A stretch of 64,000 nucleotides of DNA, taken from assembly GCA_037389465.1 (NCBI GenBank), contig JAZARR010000110.1:1555501-1619500 (forward strand), read 5' to 3'. The notes beneath the pieces were generated by a model that saw only the letters and a program-made list of their open reading frames with translations, did no database searches and was not told where the DNA came from. The stretch comes from Baylisascaris procyonis (Eukaryota > Nematoda > Chromadorea > Rhabditida > Ascarididae). Position numbers and translations under genes: made by a program. Numbering within the stretch: position 1 is the stretch's first letter; each line of letters starts with the position of its first letter. This document shows, in pieces, positions 1-33,000 of this stretch.

Positions 1-21329
<21,329 letters not shown>

Positions 21330-24300
21330 GTATTAGGGTTGGTGTTGCTTATTTTCACAATCATTGATCTTTTTTCAACGATTCATTTATATTTTCCATT
21401 ACTCCTGTTGAAACTTCGAAGTGCAGTCCCTTGATTTTAATATAATGTCGTTATTGGGAAATTTGCACTTGTTTCGATTCAACCGTTTCATTCTGATGGA
21501 TTTAAAACGTTTTGAGTTTTTTTTTAATGGATTTATCAACGCTGCTTATAATCTTGTAACATCATTTTTTATGGAAGTAGCGGTTTCTTATATCCTTCTA
21601 ATTTTCGTCAAACTTCATATGTTTTTTAGCCGAGGAATCCCTATCTTTGTCAAACTCATTGACACTGACATTTTTCTGCGATAATCATGGAATTACCTCC
21701 CACGAGGTCGTTTTCGACTGTTGCAAACGCTATTATGTCCATCTAACTGATCCAGAATTTGCAAGATTTCTTACATTTCACTTCGTCCGTTCGGGAATAT
21801 CAGTCAAGAGGGATGTTTTTTTTACGCTCGAAGTGCGTCTCTTGATGCTTTCACTTTCCAGATTCGAGGCAATTTAGCTTAGACTATGCGTTAAAGAGTG
21901 GAAAGATTTACGTCAGACATTCGCAAATCATTTCATTTGACGCATTTAACGATCATATTTTCTTATTTATGGTCACGCATAAAAATCCACTCTATTTCAG
22001 CGCAAATTTTTACCAATCATTATTTTATGCCAGAATTTATTGTCCATCAATCATAAAATTTCTGCTAAAATTTATCTCAGAATTCAGGAATAGGAAAATT
22101 GAAGTTTGAGTAATTATTTTGTCACGATTGGTTCTTAGCGTTGAGAAAGATGCCGGAAAATTGGCACTTTGAACAATTATTCCTCTTCAAATTTTTGATG
22201 TTCGTTTTTTACGGAAGTATGCAATTCTTTTCGGCATTTTTGGCAATTCACTTTGTTTAATTATTTTCCCGTCTGCTCGCTTTTCATTTGGAATATTAGT
22301 GATCGAGGAACAAGGGGGAGGGGACCAGAAGGGGATAGCAACAATCATTCAATGGTGCTCCTAGATATATTTTTGATGATGTGACATAGATGACAGATGA
22401 TTATGATGCACGCATCGTTATGTGAAAGAAATGGAGCTGCAGCTAATGAGGTATAGAGGCATAGATAACGTGACAGTGATGATGACCTCATTAAGGATGA
22501 TGGCTTTGTGCGTATTATTGGGATAATCCTAACTGCCTGGCACTTTAGAATAATCCTACAGGCCGGATGAATATGCAAAAAATTGAAAAATTATTCTCAC
22601 TCTTCAGCACCTTCTAACACCTTTATTATGGGCACACAGTAGTGATTCTGATACTCTATTGTCCTGTGAAGCTGAATTGTTTTCTCCAGGAATTCTTTTA
22701 CTTCTTAAAAGTGTTCAATTCTTTAATGCCTGTTACTTAGTTAACCTTAGATGGTATCTGTTGTTTGCGGGATCACATCGATAGAAGGAACGATATAAAT
22801 GTGTGGATCGTCGATAACTGTTGAAATCGAAGCCGATCGATAAGGAACAGCTCTCGAGGTGGAACTATCTGTTGTGGGAACAAGTTTCACGGAGGAGCTG
22901 AATAGCAGTACAATGGAGTGGCCGACGATAGTCTAATTTGCAAGGTATCATCATTTTGCATATTTATGAGTCTTGTTAACGGGTTGCCACCATGGAAGTT
23001 TCCCTTCCTAAAAGTTTTCCATCATCTAGTCTTCGAAAATGTGGTTTCTTTTGTCTCAATTTTTTATACTGTGCTGTATATAATGCACCTGGAATATGAT
23101 GACAACTACTGTAGCAAATTCTGATACCATAATACATTTTATGCATGCCGATTTAGTAAGTATATAAGCATTGCATACTGAAATGCAGCAGCATAAATTT
23201 GTACAAGTTTATTGTAATTGGAGATAATTAATGGTTGGTGTTGCTGGTCACTCGGCGGTCATCAACTTATGCTGTGTTATAGGTATGACGTTAGAAGCAT
23301 GACATTCACATATATTTCTAGGAAACACACATTAAGATCAAAGTTTATATTCTAACCCCATTTTGTTCGTATTTCTCGTTGATAAGTTCAATATTCTTTT
23401 AATGATTACGTAAATATTTGGCGCACGCTCATTGTGAAGTGACCGCCGAGTAATGTTGGGTCGATTGACCACTGATGAAGCGTTTATCGATTGCCAACGA
23501 TGTTTGAAACCATTTGATAAGGGCATTACATATCTTTTTGGCAGACGCCATATTTAGTTAGAGGAAGATCGTTTATTCTACCACATTGAAAGGATGATAA
23601 AAACGCATCAAGTAATCCAACCTCTTGAAAGAACTTTTTAAATATATTTAGTAATCAACGAATTTTAACTGTTTATTTTAGCTGTCTGATATAAAAAGTT
23701 CCATATATGAAAAGCTGTAAACTACCGAAGTATTAATTTCGTCGAAGTTAACGTCAACGATGGCGAAATAATTTTTGATTAGTAACCTCAATTGAGCGAC
23801 ATTAAGATATATTGAGATATGTATGTTCGCATTTTAGTGCAATTCTCATCGTACAATGAAAAACTTTCAGAGTGCAGCATTGACCTGTAAATTCGCACAA
23901 CGAATTCAGATGCGGCGCTTGCAGTGAGCTAATTCACTGAAGTTTTATTTAAAATATTTGATGGATGGTGGCAATAGAACATATGCATGTTGTTGACTCA
24001 TTCATGTAATAACCGATTGATATTCATCCGTTTGCATTGATATTAAGTTGACGTCTTAATGAGCTAAAACATTTGCCGTATATTTGTCCGTTTTATTGAC
24101 ATTCAAACGATAGAGTTGATGGCCAATCGAATGTCATATTTGATTAATATCGATTAATCAATTATTTGCGTATTCAACTATTGTTTACCGGTCAGTCGTT
24201 GATTTGAATTTTTTCACTTGAGGCACTTTTTTACTGTATAGCCGAGGAAAGGTTTATAATAACTGCGCCATATGGGTTTAAGCACCTTTAGCGGCAGGTG

Positions 24301-26868
24301 AACGCAAATTTTCCATACAAATTCAAATGTGGTAGCTTTCTTGTATGGCGAATATGGATGAACGCACATGAGCGTTCAACTTCGGGTCTTATTAATTCTT
24401 GTCGAAACGCGTGTCGGGTACCGGATAGATGGGGTGCTGTCAGGCGAGAACGTGGTCCGTCGAGTGAGTTGAGGCGAGCGTCGGGTGGTGGGTAGATGAG
24501 GTGATGAGAGACGTGAACGTGGCCATTCGAGACGAGGGATTGGATAAATGGCTGGAGGGAGGTGATGCTAGACGTAAACGTGATCAATGAATCTTTCGCT
24601 GCTTACATTTCAATGTATACCAAAATTACCATTGTTTTGATCGCCTACGTCTTCCAAAGTGAAGCTCGAATCCATTAGCGTTTCGCTTTGATCTGAATAG
24701 CTGTTGCCGCGATATCGCTCATGATGATCTCAGAGAATTCATTTGCGTTCGCTTTTCGATTTTTGAATAGCCAACATGCGTCATCTTCTTCACCGTTTTT
24801 TTTTTCATTCGACTTACAAATATACTCGTTGCACGGAGTGCAACAATTCTCGTCCCTTCAGACAAATACATATAGTGATTAGCCTGCTTTCTTCTGTAGG
24901 TATGGGTAATTGACCTGCTATTCTGTGGGTGTGATTGAAACTTAATTTTCTGTGAGTTCGTTTAGGGGACTGCAAGTTCGATCGTATTCTGGTTAAGAAA
25001 AAAACAACGTTTTTGGATTACTATTGATGGCTTTGACGCGTTGTATAACAAATATTGGTTCATGTTGAAGATGTACTAATTTATCGTATCATCATATCAT
25101 CTAAATGTCTCTCTCTGACGTTAACGAAGCGTTTTTTTTTTAATTGACAACCGCATTTCAGAGTCTTATCATTATCTCGAATAAAGTCGTTGTCGAAGAT
25201 CGTTATGTGCAACGTTAATGTGAAAGGTGATTTATGATTGGGAGGACCAGGTGCCGACCTTCTATAAATCGATGCAACGAGTTGACAGTTGGATGCTAAA
25301 ATGTCCTCCTCGACATATGCTAGAATATGTCACATTGAACTTGTGGCGCAACATATCGATAAAGTATCAACGACTACACGTGAGAGGCTGATGGTCAAGA
25401 AGTGGTCAGAATTGCGGTCTTAAACTGCGTCAGAGGTTAACGAGCAAAAAGTTTTCATCGTTGAAGGTATTCGATCTGGCGATCGTAGAAAGCAAATCAG
25501 CTATTCCAAAATAAATGAATTTGGTGGGGCACTAGCTAGTTCAACGGTTGTTATAACGTTCTTCCTGTGAAAAAATCCCATCAGCCAAATGCCACTATAT
25601 TATAGCTTCAGTAGGAACTACCCAATGGGATCTGCAAATGAGTCAAGCACTTTCACGTCATTAGGCTTAAAATGAGCGAACCGCTTAAAGCACTCTAAGG
25701 TTGACGAATTGACGCAAAAAAATTGACAACGAAAAGCGCCAGAGAGGCTGGCACAATATGTTTTTTTTTGCAGTTTAGTTTGTTAAACTAATCGATTGAT
25801 AAATATTTCGAGAAACAATACGTCAGCGCCTATCGGTTAGTCTTCTATGTGATCAATCGCTTACGCAAATATTTAGTCGATGAAAAAAAAAAATTGGTTT
25901 TCTTTGAAACGATCTGAATGCACAAAAGATTTTCACTTGCAAATTTGACAACGCATTTAAGTGTGTCTCTGACTCAGAAGAGTGTAACAATCAGAACCAA
26001 TAATGTGAACTCTTGATTTCGTTTGTTTCCTATTCAAGCTAACTAAATACAACAACAAAGATGAGTGCATTCATTTGCTTTTGATATGATTGCGCGTTTT
26101 GCAGAAATTACGCATAACTAGAAGGCTTTACTGGGATTTAGCTCTATTCAACAAGATCAGTGTGTGGTATATCCGCCTACGAACATTGTACGTATGAATA
26201 AATAAATCCCACTTACAAATGCCGTCGGGGATTCCCGACACCTCTCGTTTTCTTTTTTTTTTTTACGAAGTCGATGGCGTGATCGCTCTCAATCTCCAGA
26301 ATACAAATTTCATCTACTTGTGATCTTCTCTTCATAGCAGTGATAAAAAATCTGCAAATCCAGGTGAGAAAATTTCAATAGTGGTAGCGACGTATAAACA
26401 CTTCTACCGTAGAACAGTGGAAATGGTAGTAGAAGTACTAAGAGGATTAGTGAGAATTATTTACTGTCAACTGGGGCAGTAAGTAATGAAGTATTAGAGG
26501 GGCAATAATTGATAGCTGAAACAAACAACTGAGAGATTCCATTGTCTTCATGCTGCTTGCACCGGATTCAGAAACCACTTCCCATAAAAGCTTTAATGGG
26601 AACTAACCAACTTGTTGATGAGCTACGCATCTGATAAACGATCATGAAAACGGCGATCTGAATGTGAAGAATTAGGTGGCTGATTGGTTGTATGAGTGCC
26701 AGCCAGGGCGTGGCAAAGTGACGATAGGGATGAGATATGAGGCGGCAGCCGTTAGGCGGGAGGCAAGTAAGCAGTGTGTGTGCGTCGCAGTTCGCAAAGT
26801 TGAAGAGGCGAGCGGTGCTTGTCAAGAAGATAGTTTGTTGATGATAGCGCTGTGGCATCGATCGCGTG
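21330..26868. other. Intergenic region, no recognisable gene
   Basis: No open frame here carries a recognisable domain or an exon chain with compatible splice phases. The longest open stretches (about 21421-21877 and 22918-23124) are AT-rich, lack homology I recognise and fit chance. The block 24405-24594 is distinctly GC-richer and repetitive (listed separately). A perfect 8-bp-arm inverted repeat, TGATTAAT-ATCG-ATTAATCA, sits at 24141-24160. The 3' UTR of the upstream gene and the promoter of the phosphatase gene must lie in this interval, but I cannot place their limits. I saw no clear AATAAA soon after 21329. Confidence 0.6.
24405..24594. repeat. Imperfect 61-67 bp tandem repeat, GC-richer than its surroundings
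   Basis: Three related copies begin at about 24433, 24500 and 24561, each starting GGTGCTG or GGTGATG. Each continues with a run like AGACGTGAACGTGG (shorter in the third copy), and copies one and two then carry CGAG. The preceding segments (GTCGGGTACCGGATAGATGG, GTCGGGTGGTGGGTAGATGA) also align. Unit spacing is 67 then 61 bp. The copies have diverged, so the array is old. Open frames on both strands here follow from composition. Confidence 0.6.
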
Positions 26869-26882
26869 ATGGGCTGCGGTAA
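26730..26882 (+). promoter_or_regulatory. Upstream open frame overlapping the phosphatase start codon
   Basis: An ATG at 26730 opens a 50-codon frame ending TAA at 26880-26882. It overlaps the phosphatase ATG at 26869 in another frame. It lies in a GC-richer stretch (26680-26860) that looks like 5' leader. If the leader includes it, an overlapping upstream frame would be expected to reduce initiation at the main ATG. If a spliced leader joins closer to 26869, it is irrelevant. No homology to the 50-residue product is recognised. Confidence 0.3.
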
Positions 26883-27091
26883 CTCGTCGAATCAACCGCC
26901 ACCCCCACCGCCCGAAGTTTGTAAGTTAAAATCTCTCGATAGAAGTCATCAACAGATATCGCCAAACTGGTGCGACCGGCCTACCAGCCGGCGCCGTCGA
27001 GTATCTTCCTTGATTGGCGCCAAGGCTATCGAGCCTGGTGTCGACGGTTCACCAAAAGCTAATGATGTACAAAGCTATTTATCGACGCAAG
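26869..27091 (+). other. pef-1: First coding exon of the phosphatase: dual acylation signal and proline run
   Basis: The exon begins MGCGNSSNQ followed by PPPPPPE. Gly2 with small or polar residues at positions 5 and 6 fits N-myristoylation, and Cys3 fits palmitoylation. Together they predict membrane anchoring. From memory, the C. elegans homologue was shown to be N-terminally acylated. The rest is a basic, Ser-rich linker (SRRRRVSSL) that could be a kinase or membrane-charge site. The donor CAAG|GTATAAGT is strong and phase 1. Reading on to ATTTCT|GTAGGA would give phase 0 and break the frame of the IQ exon. Confidence 0.85.
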
Positions 27092-30000
27092 GTATAAGTC
27101 GATGCAGCGATACGCCACGCTTGAGTAAGACCATTTCTGTAGGATGTATGTGGTACAGCACGGCATCACAACGCTATACGAGCACTTGAGTTACGTGAAT
27201 TGCGCACCCACATTCTCTGGCACCCCAATCTATCGTCATATGTGGTCATTTTTGATACGTGTCGTTGCTTCTCTTCTAAATGAGCCTTGTATGCGTTTGC
27301 TAAGAGCTCGTGCTACTGTAGTTTTGAGATCTGCGTTTCGTTACATTTGCTAGACGACGCTAGGCATTAAATATAGAGACCCTAAGCGATTGCTTATAGA
27401 CAACATTACAGGGTAGAAGGTGTGATATTCGTCTTTCTTTTTTGCTAAAAATGCATTTTTATTATATCCTCTATGATCTCGATTCAATGCTTCACGTTGA
27501 ACAAATAGCCCATTTTTACTTCGCTATTGAGCTTGAACAAATAAACTTAGCAGTATTACTGAAATTTTCACATATTATAATATTGTCACAATTTTGCTCA
27601 TAATGGCGAAATATATTTACATAAGCTTTGAAAACACCATGATGGGACGATTGTATCATCAAAAGTAGATGCGCTTCGTTGATTTTTCATCTTTTCCCTT
27701 GAAGTTTTGAATTTTACCCGTTGCAGTGATTTATTGGGATTGTTGTTAATTACTCTGTATCGCTTCACCGTTTTCATTTATCATATCCAGTCATTCTTTT
27801 TTTTTAAAATTTTATTCGATCCATCATTCTAAGCGCTTTTGCAAACTTACACGATATGTTTGTTTGTGTTTGCATGTCCAACCACTATTGAAATTGAAGT
27901 TATATAATCTGTTTAGTATATTTATGTTTTTATTAATATGCATTTAGAAAATGTAAAGTGCACATCAATTCTAGAATAAATTATTGAAATTTTTAGTTTT
28001 AGAAGTGATTCATATCGGTGCTCTAGTCTTGAAAAAATTTATGAGCAATTAGAGGTGAGAGAAAATCATACAAATTTTATATCCATTGCTTTCTCATTTT
28101 TTGATCGATTTGCTTGCCGGAAATATGACGCAATTGTGGAATAAATCTTAGCATTTTCGGATAAATTGAAATATGAGCACATCGTTACGCATATCTTACT
28201 TTTCGTTGGTAACTTATGGAACTGATTGCTCGAATAAGTGAAATGTGAAAGCGCATTCCCTGCCAGCCTCCTTGGCGGGCTTTTCCGCTAGCCCATTGCT
28301 TCATTATGCTACTATCTGCAATTTCTTGTCGTTTTTCTTATGCATTTTTTGCTTTTTTGCCTATATAATTCAAAAAAGTGCATTCTAAGCTATGTTATCA
28401 GTACCTATTTCTGTCTGTCCGATGGTTTCAATTCAGGACTCATTGGAGCCAAAGTTTTGAAATTCTATACTTCAGTCAGTAGGATGGTCAGCTGCCGGCT
28501 TCGAAAATCCCAGGCAAGCAGAAATTCGCAAAAATTTGCGTATCGGAAGGCGTTTTACAATTGTACGGGCCTGTTTCGCATTATTCGGTCAGCACTTGAT
28601 CCGCCCTTCCTCCGTGAAGTCGGAACGACGAATAGCGTATGCTAGGTTTTTATGCAATTATAAGACTTGTTCTATGCAAAAGGCAAAAAACTCTGAGGCT
28701 GACTAGAATAAATACTTCGGACTTATGAATTCGCTAGGCTGATTTAAGATCTAGTTATATTATTGCTCATATTTTGTTATTTGCTGACGATTTATAAATT
28801 TGTTATGGTCAGAGATTCGCAACATTTGATTTCCACTAATTCCCCACTCACATTTTCTTCTTATGCTGTTTGATATAATTATTTTTGTCGAATGGGCACT
28901 AAGAACTTGGGGAAGAAAATTTATGAAAACGTGTGATGTGATGGACAAATTGCCCATCAATGATTGCCGTTGTTCTTGCAAAATGTGATTGTTTCTATGT
29001 GTTTGTATGTCTGTATGTCTGTCTGTAGTCTGTGATCGGCAATTTTTGTTTAACTAGGCTGTTGAGTAAGTTGTATTGGCAAACGTGATTTGCCTATTCT
29101 GCAAACGATCAAAGTTACACACATCCAACAAAACGAAACGAGCAATCCTTTGCTACGTTATTTGACTAGCCAATAAAATTGCTTCATCGTGAATGCTAGT
29201 CGATGAACGCAAATAGAACAAACATGAGATAATGCAAATTATGATTCATTTATGGTATATATAAGAATGATTGAGTCATCCGAATTCAAGCAAATATTGT
29301 GAAAAAGAAGATCAATAAAGTAACGAGAAAATGCGAGAGCAACTTTTTTTCGTTCGGATTCATTCGTTTCTTTTAATCGTGTTTAACATATTCCTAACCA
29401 ACCGATTCGTCCGTTTTGTTGTTTACCCAGTTGGTTGATGTAGCGAGTTAGCAAAGAATTCACCACATTTGAACCACAGTTTGATCGCATATTCTCGGAC
29501 TTGCAACATTTGTCATAGTGAAGATCCTTTGTATTAATTCAGCATAAACCTGCTTACCATGTGAGATGGGTATATAACATCATGCAGTATGAGGGAATCA
29601 GAAGTCATGTATATTGATACAGAATGTTCACTGTTATGCTTTTATTGTACATTCACAATCTTGCTCTCTCATTCACTTGAAGGCAAATATCGCGTCATGG
29701 GCTTTCTACACTGATAACTTTAGCGGAATAAGTCGCTCATTCCTCCATCCTTTCGTTTAATGTCGACGAAATAAAACTATCGTATCAACTTCCTTCCCCT
29801 TTTCAATTCCTCTCTTCTCTTCAATGCTAAGAAAGTTAAATCATCGCACCAATTTTCTTCTATGTCGAGAATGAAAAAACTTCTTCCTCACCTCCTCGTT
29901 TGCGCCACAAGTTCACTGGTCGGAAAAATTGCGGTAGAAATATCGTTTTACCAAAATTTTACCGCAATACTCAAATTGGGGAGATTGGCTAAAGCCAGTC

Positions 30001-33000
30001 ACTATCAATAGGACGGTGATTAAATTCGAGGCAAAATTCGTGAAAGATAGTTATAATTTCGAGTGACCATTTCTTTTTGCCATTAAATCTCCCTCTTTCA
30101 CTTCCGACCCTCTTTTTCTTAGCTGTAACCGATTGCGTGAGATATGCGTGTCTCAAATATGCATTGTAAAAAAGCCTTCCGATGAGACAGTTGATTTGGC
30201 AAGCATTGTTTGCGCTATTAATTTGCGTATTTAGTAATGAGGGATGTTTATGATGAGGAGTGTTTATCGATGAGTGTGGTGATGTTGTTTTGATGAGATT
30301 ATTCATTAATGATGCTCTCAAACGTTAATTGATCTCTCATAGTAGGTAGTTTTATTGAAATACTGGGGAACTTTTCATCGCTGTTGAGCCGGAAATATTG
30401 CTCGGAAATTGAACAGATATTCGATAATGCTGCTACAAGAGTATTTTTTTAATGAAAAAATTTTAAAGTTTTCCATATCTGTTCGAAAAATTCCAAACGA
30501 TAAAAAACGACTAAATTATCTAAAAAAAAAAAAAAAATTCGTGGATAATTTCAGTGATTTGATGATTTATTTAAAATGAATACGGAGATATGTTGGGGGG
30601 GGGATATCTTGGGGATACGGATTATGTTGAAGATTTCAACAAGAAGTGATAAACACTTCGTTTTTTTTATTTTCTGTCGGATATTTACACACTTCCTAAC
30701 GCATTTGTGATTCGAATAATGCGGCAAATGTGCTCAATGAGCACGTAATGTTCTCAGATCACGATCATAGAACAAAGTCATTAATCTCGAAAAGGTCTAC
30801 TCTTTAGTAGTAAAGTATGTAAATAGCAACCGCATCTCTTAAAGAAGAACCTTTTTAAGAATTCCTTTCTTTGAGATGTTCACTTATTTTGGGAGGGGAG
30901 GGAGGGGGGGGGGGGGGCTAGTGAAGAGGGACCATGGTAGAGATAGTGATATATATTGTAAAGAGGATCGCAACTGTTCACTCTAACAGAAGTTGAATTA
31001 TTCTTATTGATTCTATGAGCACGCGATATGCTGAAGTATGCTGATTGCAAAAAAAAAGAGAATTATTCATTAACATATCACTTCCTATAGCCGTTGTTTT
31101 TATTAACTATTATTTCGCTAACAAAAAAAAAATAATAATGTCCATCGAATTTTTCTTAATGCTAGAAATATTCGTGCGATAAGATTGCAAAGTCGGATTT
31201 CTTTTTCTTTTTTTTTTTTTTTTTGTAATGTTTCTTGAGTGATTGGTGTTATATGAACGAGTCAGCTGTCACAATTACGTTTGTGCAATCGATATTTGTG
31301 CACCTATGAGTGGGAAAATTTTCATCGTTTATCCTAATCAACGATCATCACAGCTATTTTAAAAATCTCACAAGAAATTAGCGCATTATTGACGAATATA
31401 AGCGCTAACTTTGCTCACATCCAAAAAGGGATGAAAGCCTTCATTTATTTATTGGCTAATTATAGTGAATAACGTTCTCGAGATGAATTTGCTACTATTG
31501 CTTGAGGATTGTATCTAGAATACTTAGTGAGGTGTTGCTAAGAAGCGCAAGCAACAATCGTCGTTAACATCAGACGGCACTTTCATTCTATACTCTCTGA
31601 TATGATGTCATTTAGCTGTGATGAAGTCAACATAGATGATGCGATAATGCAAAAAATTGTTAACCTTATTAACATTTATTCGATCACCGATGGACACATT
31701 TGTAATTGAGCATCACTAGCGAGCGTCTTAATTGGTGATATTTGCACGGACATTTTCGCCAATCTTCTGCTGTGAAGCAAGGTTTTAAAAGTTATTTCTG
31801 AATGAAAAAGAAATGAAAATTCGAGCACTACTCGTCGAATTCTGATCAAAGCCTTGAGAAATTTCTACTAAAATTGGAAACATTACAGTAAGAATAGTGA
31901 ATACTGTATCACTTCAGGAGAGCGTTTTAGGAGTAAAAGATTTTTATGGATTCATGGTTGTGTGATTTTTTGATTGCATATATTATTTGTTCTGCATTAC
32001 TTCTATGTACATTTTCTTTAGTGAAATCAAATTTGCAAATGTATAAATTGTTTTGCATCTTCTCATGCAAAGTGAATTTGCAATTGATAAACGAAGCAAA
32101 CTGAATGCTCAATAAAGCAAACGTCATAAGAGTCGTCATCGTTATGCGGATTGGTACACACTAAATTTATGCTCTTTTTTGATTGAATTTGTCGATCTAA
32201 TCGAATCGGAAACACTTTCAACGTGCTAATATTTGCAACGTCATTTTTGCACTTTCTAATTAAGACTTCTTAAGAATCCTTTCATAACGTCATAAAACGT
32301 CTAACGATGCAAGGAAACGGTTCCAAAGAAGTCCTCATTTAGAAAGTGCATGAATGACATTGCAAATTTGAGTTTCGTTAGAAGTGTTTCCGATTCGATT
32401 GGATCGACAAATTTAATCAAAAAGAGGATAAATTTAGTGCATAGCAATCGACAAAACGATGAAGACTTATGAATTTTACTTTAATGAATAATTAGTGCGC
32501 ATCGTATTTGAAAGTTTCTATAAGCTTCCTTTATCGATTAAAGCTCATCATATGTGAAAAGAACAAGTATTTTTTTTTTAAACTGAGTCATTTGTAAATT
32601 TTCTCACTTATAATCTTCCTAATTACTAAAATTACTAAATTGTTTAATCGCTGAGATCGGATTCTCTTTGCTGAATACTCTTATATCATTACAACACTCT
32701 TTATTGGAAATATCGTTTGTACTATGTATTATCTCATTCAGCTAGATAAACGAAAACTCTTTAACCAGTTTACAAAGACATATGGGGACAAAAAATTGGA
32801 TATTCACTGAAGTGAATAGTCATGTAAAGACTCTCAAAATACTTGCTAAGGAATAGTCAACGGTGATCGGTCATTAGTACCAACTAAGTCGTCAGTATTT
32901 TATATTCAGTTCTGCAGTATATCATTCAATATTTATTGGGTATATTGGAACAGTTCTGCACGAGCTTTAGCATTCCTCGTTGCACTAATGAACAAACTTT

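Noticed and set aside
22982..23004. GTTGCCACCATGGAAG, similar to an RFX X-box
   Set aside because: Half-site spacing is off by several bases and it lies far from a start codon.
29989..30321. 110-codon minus-strand open frame in the first phosphatase intron
   Set aside because: Low-complexity Asn/His/Ser-rich product, no similarity I recognise, no splice partners.
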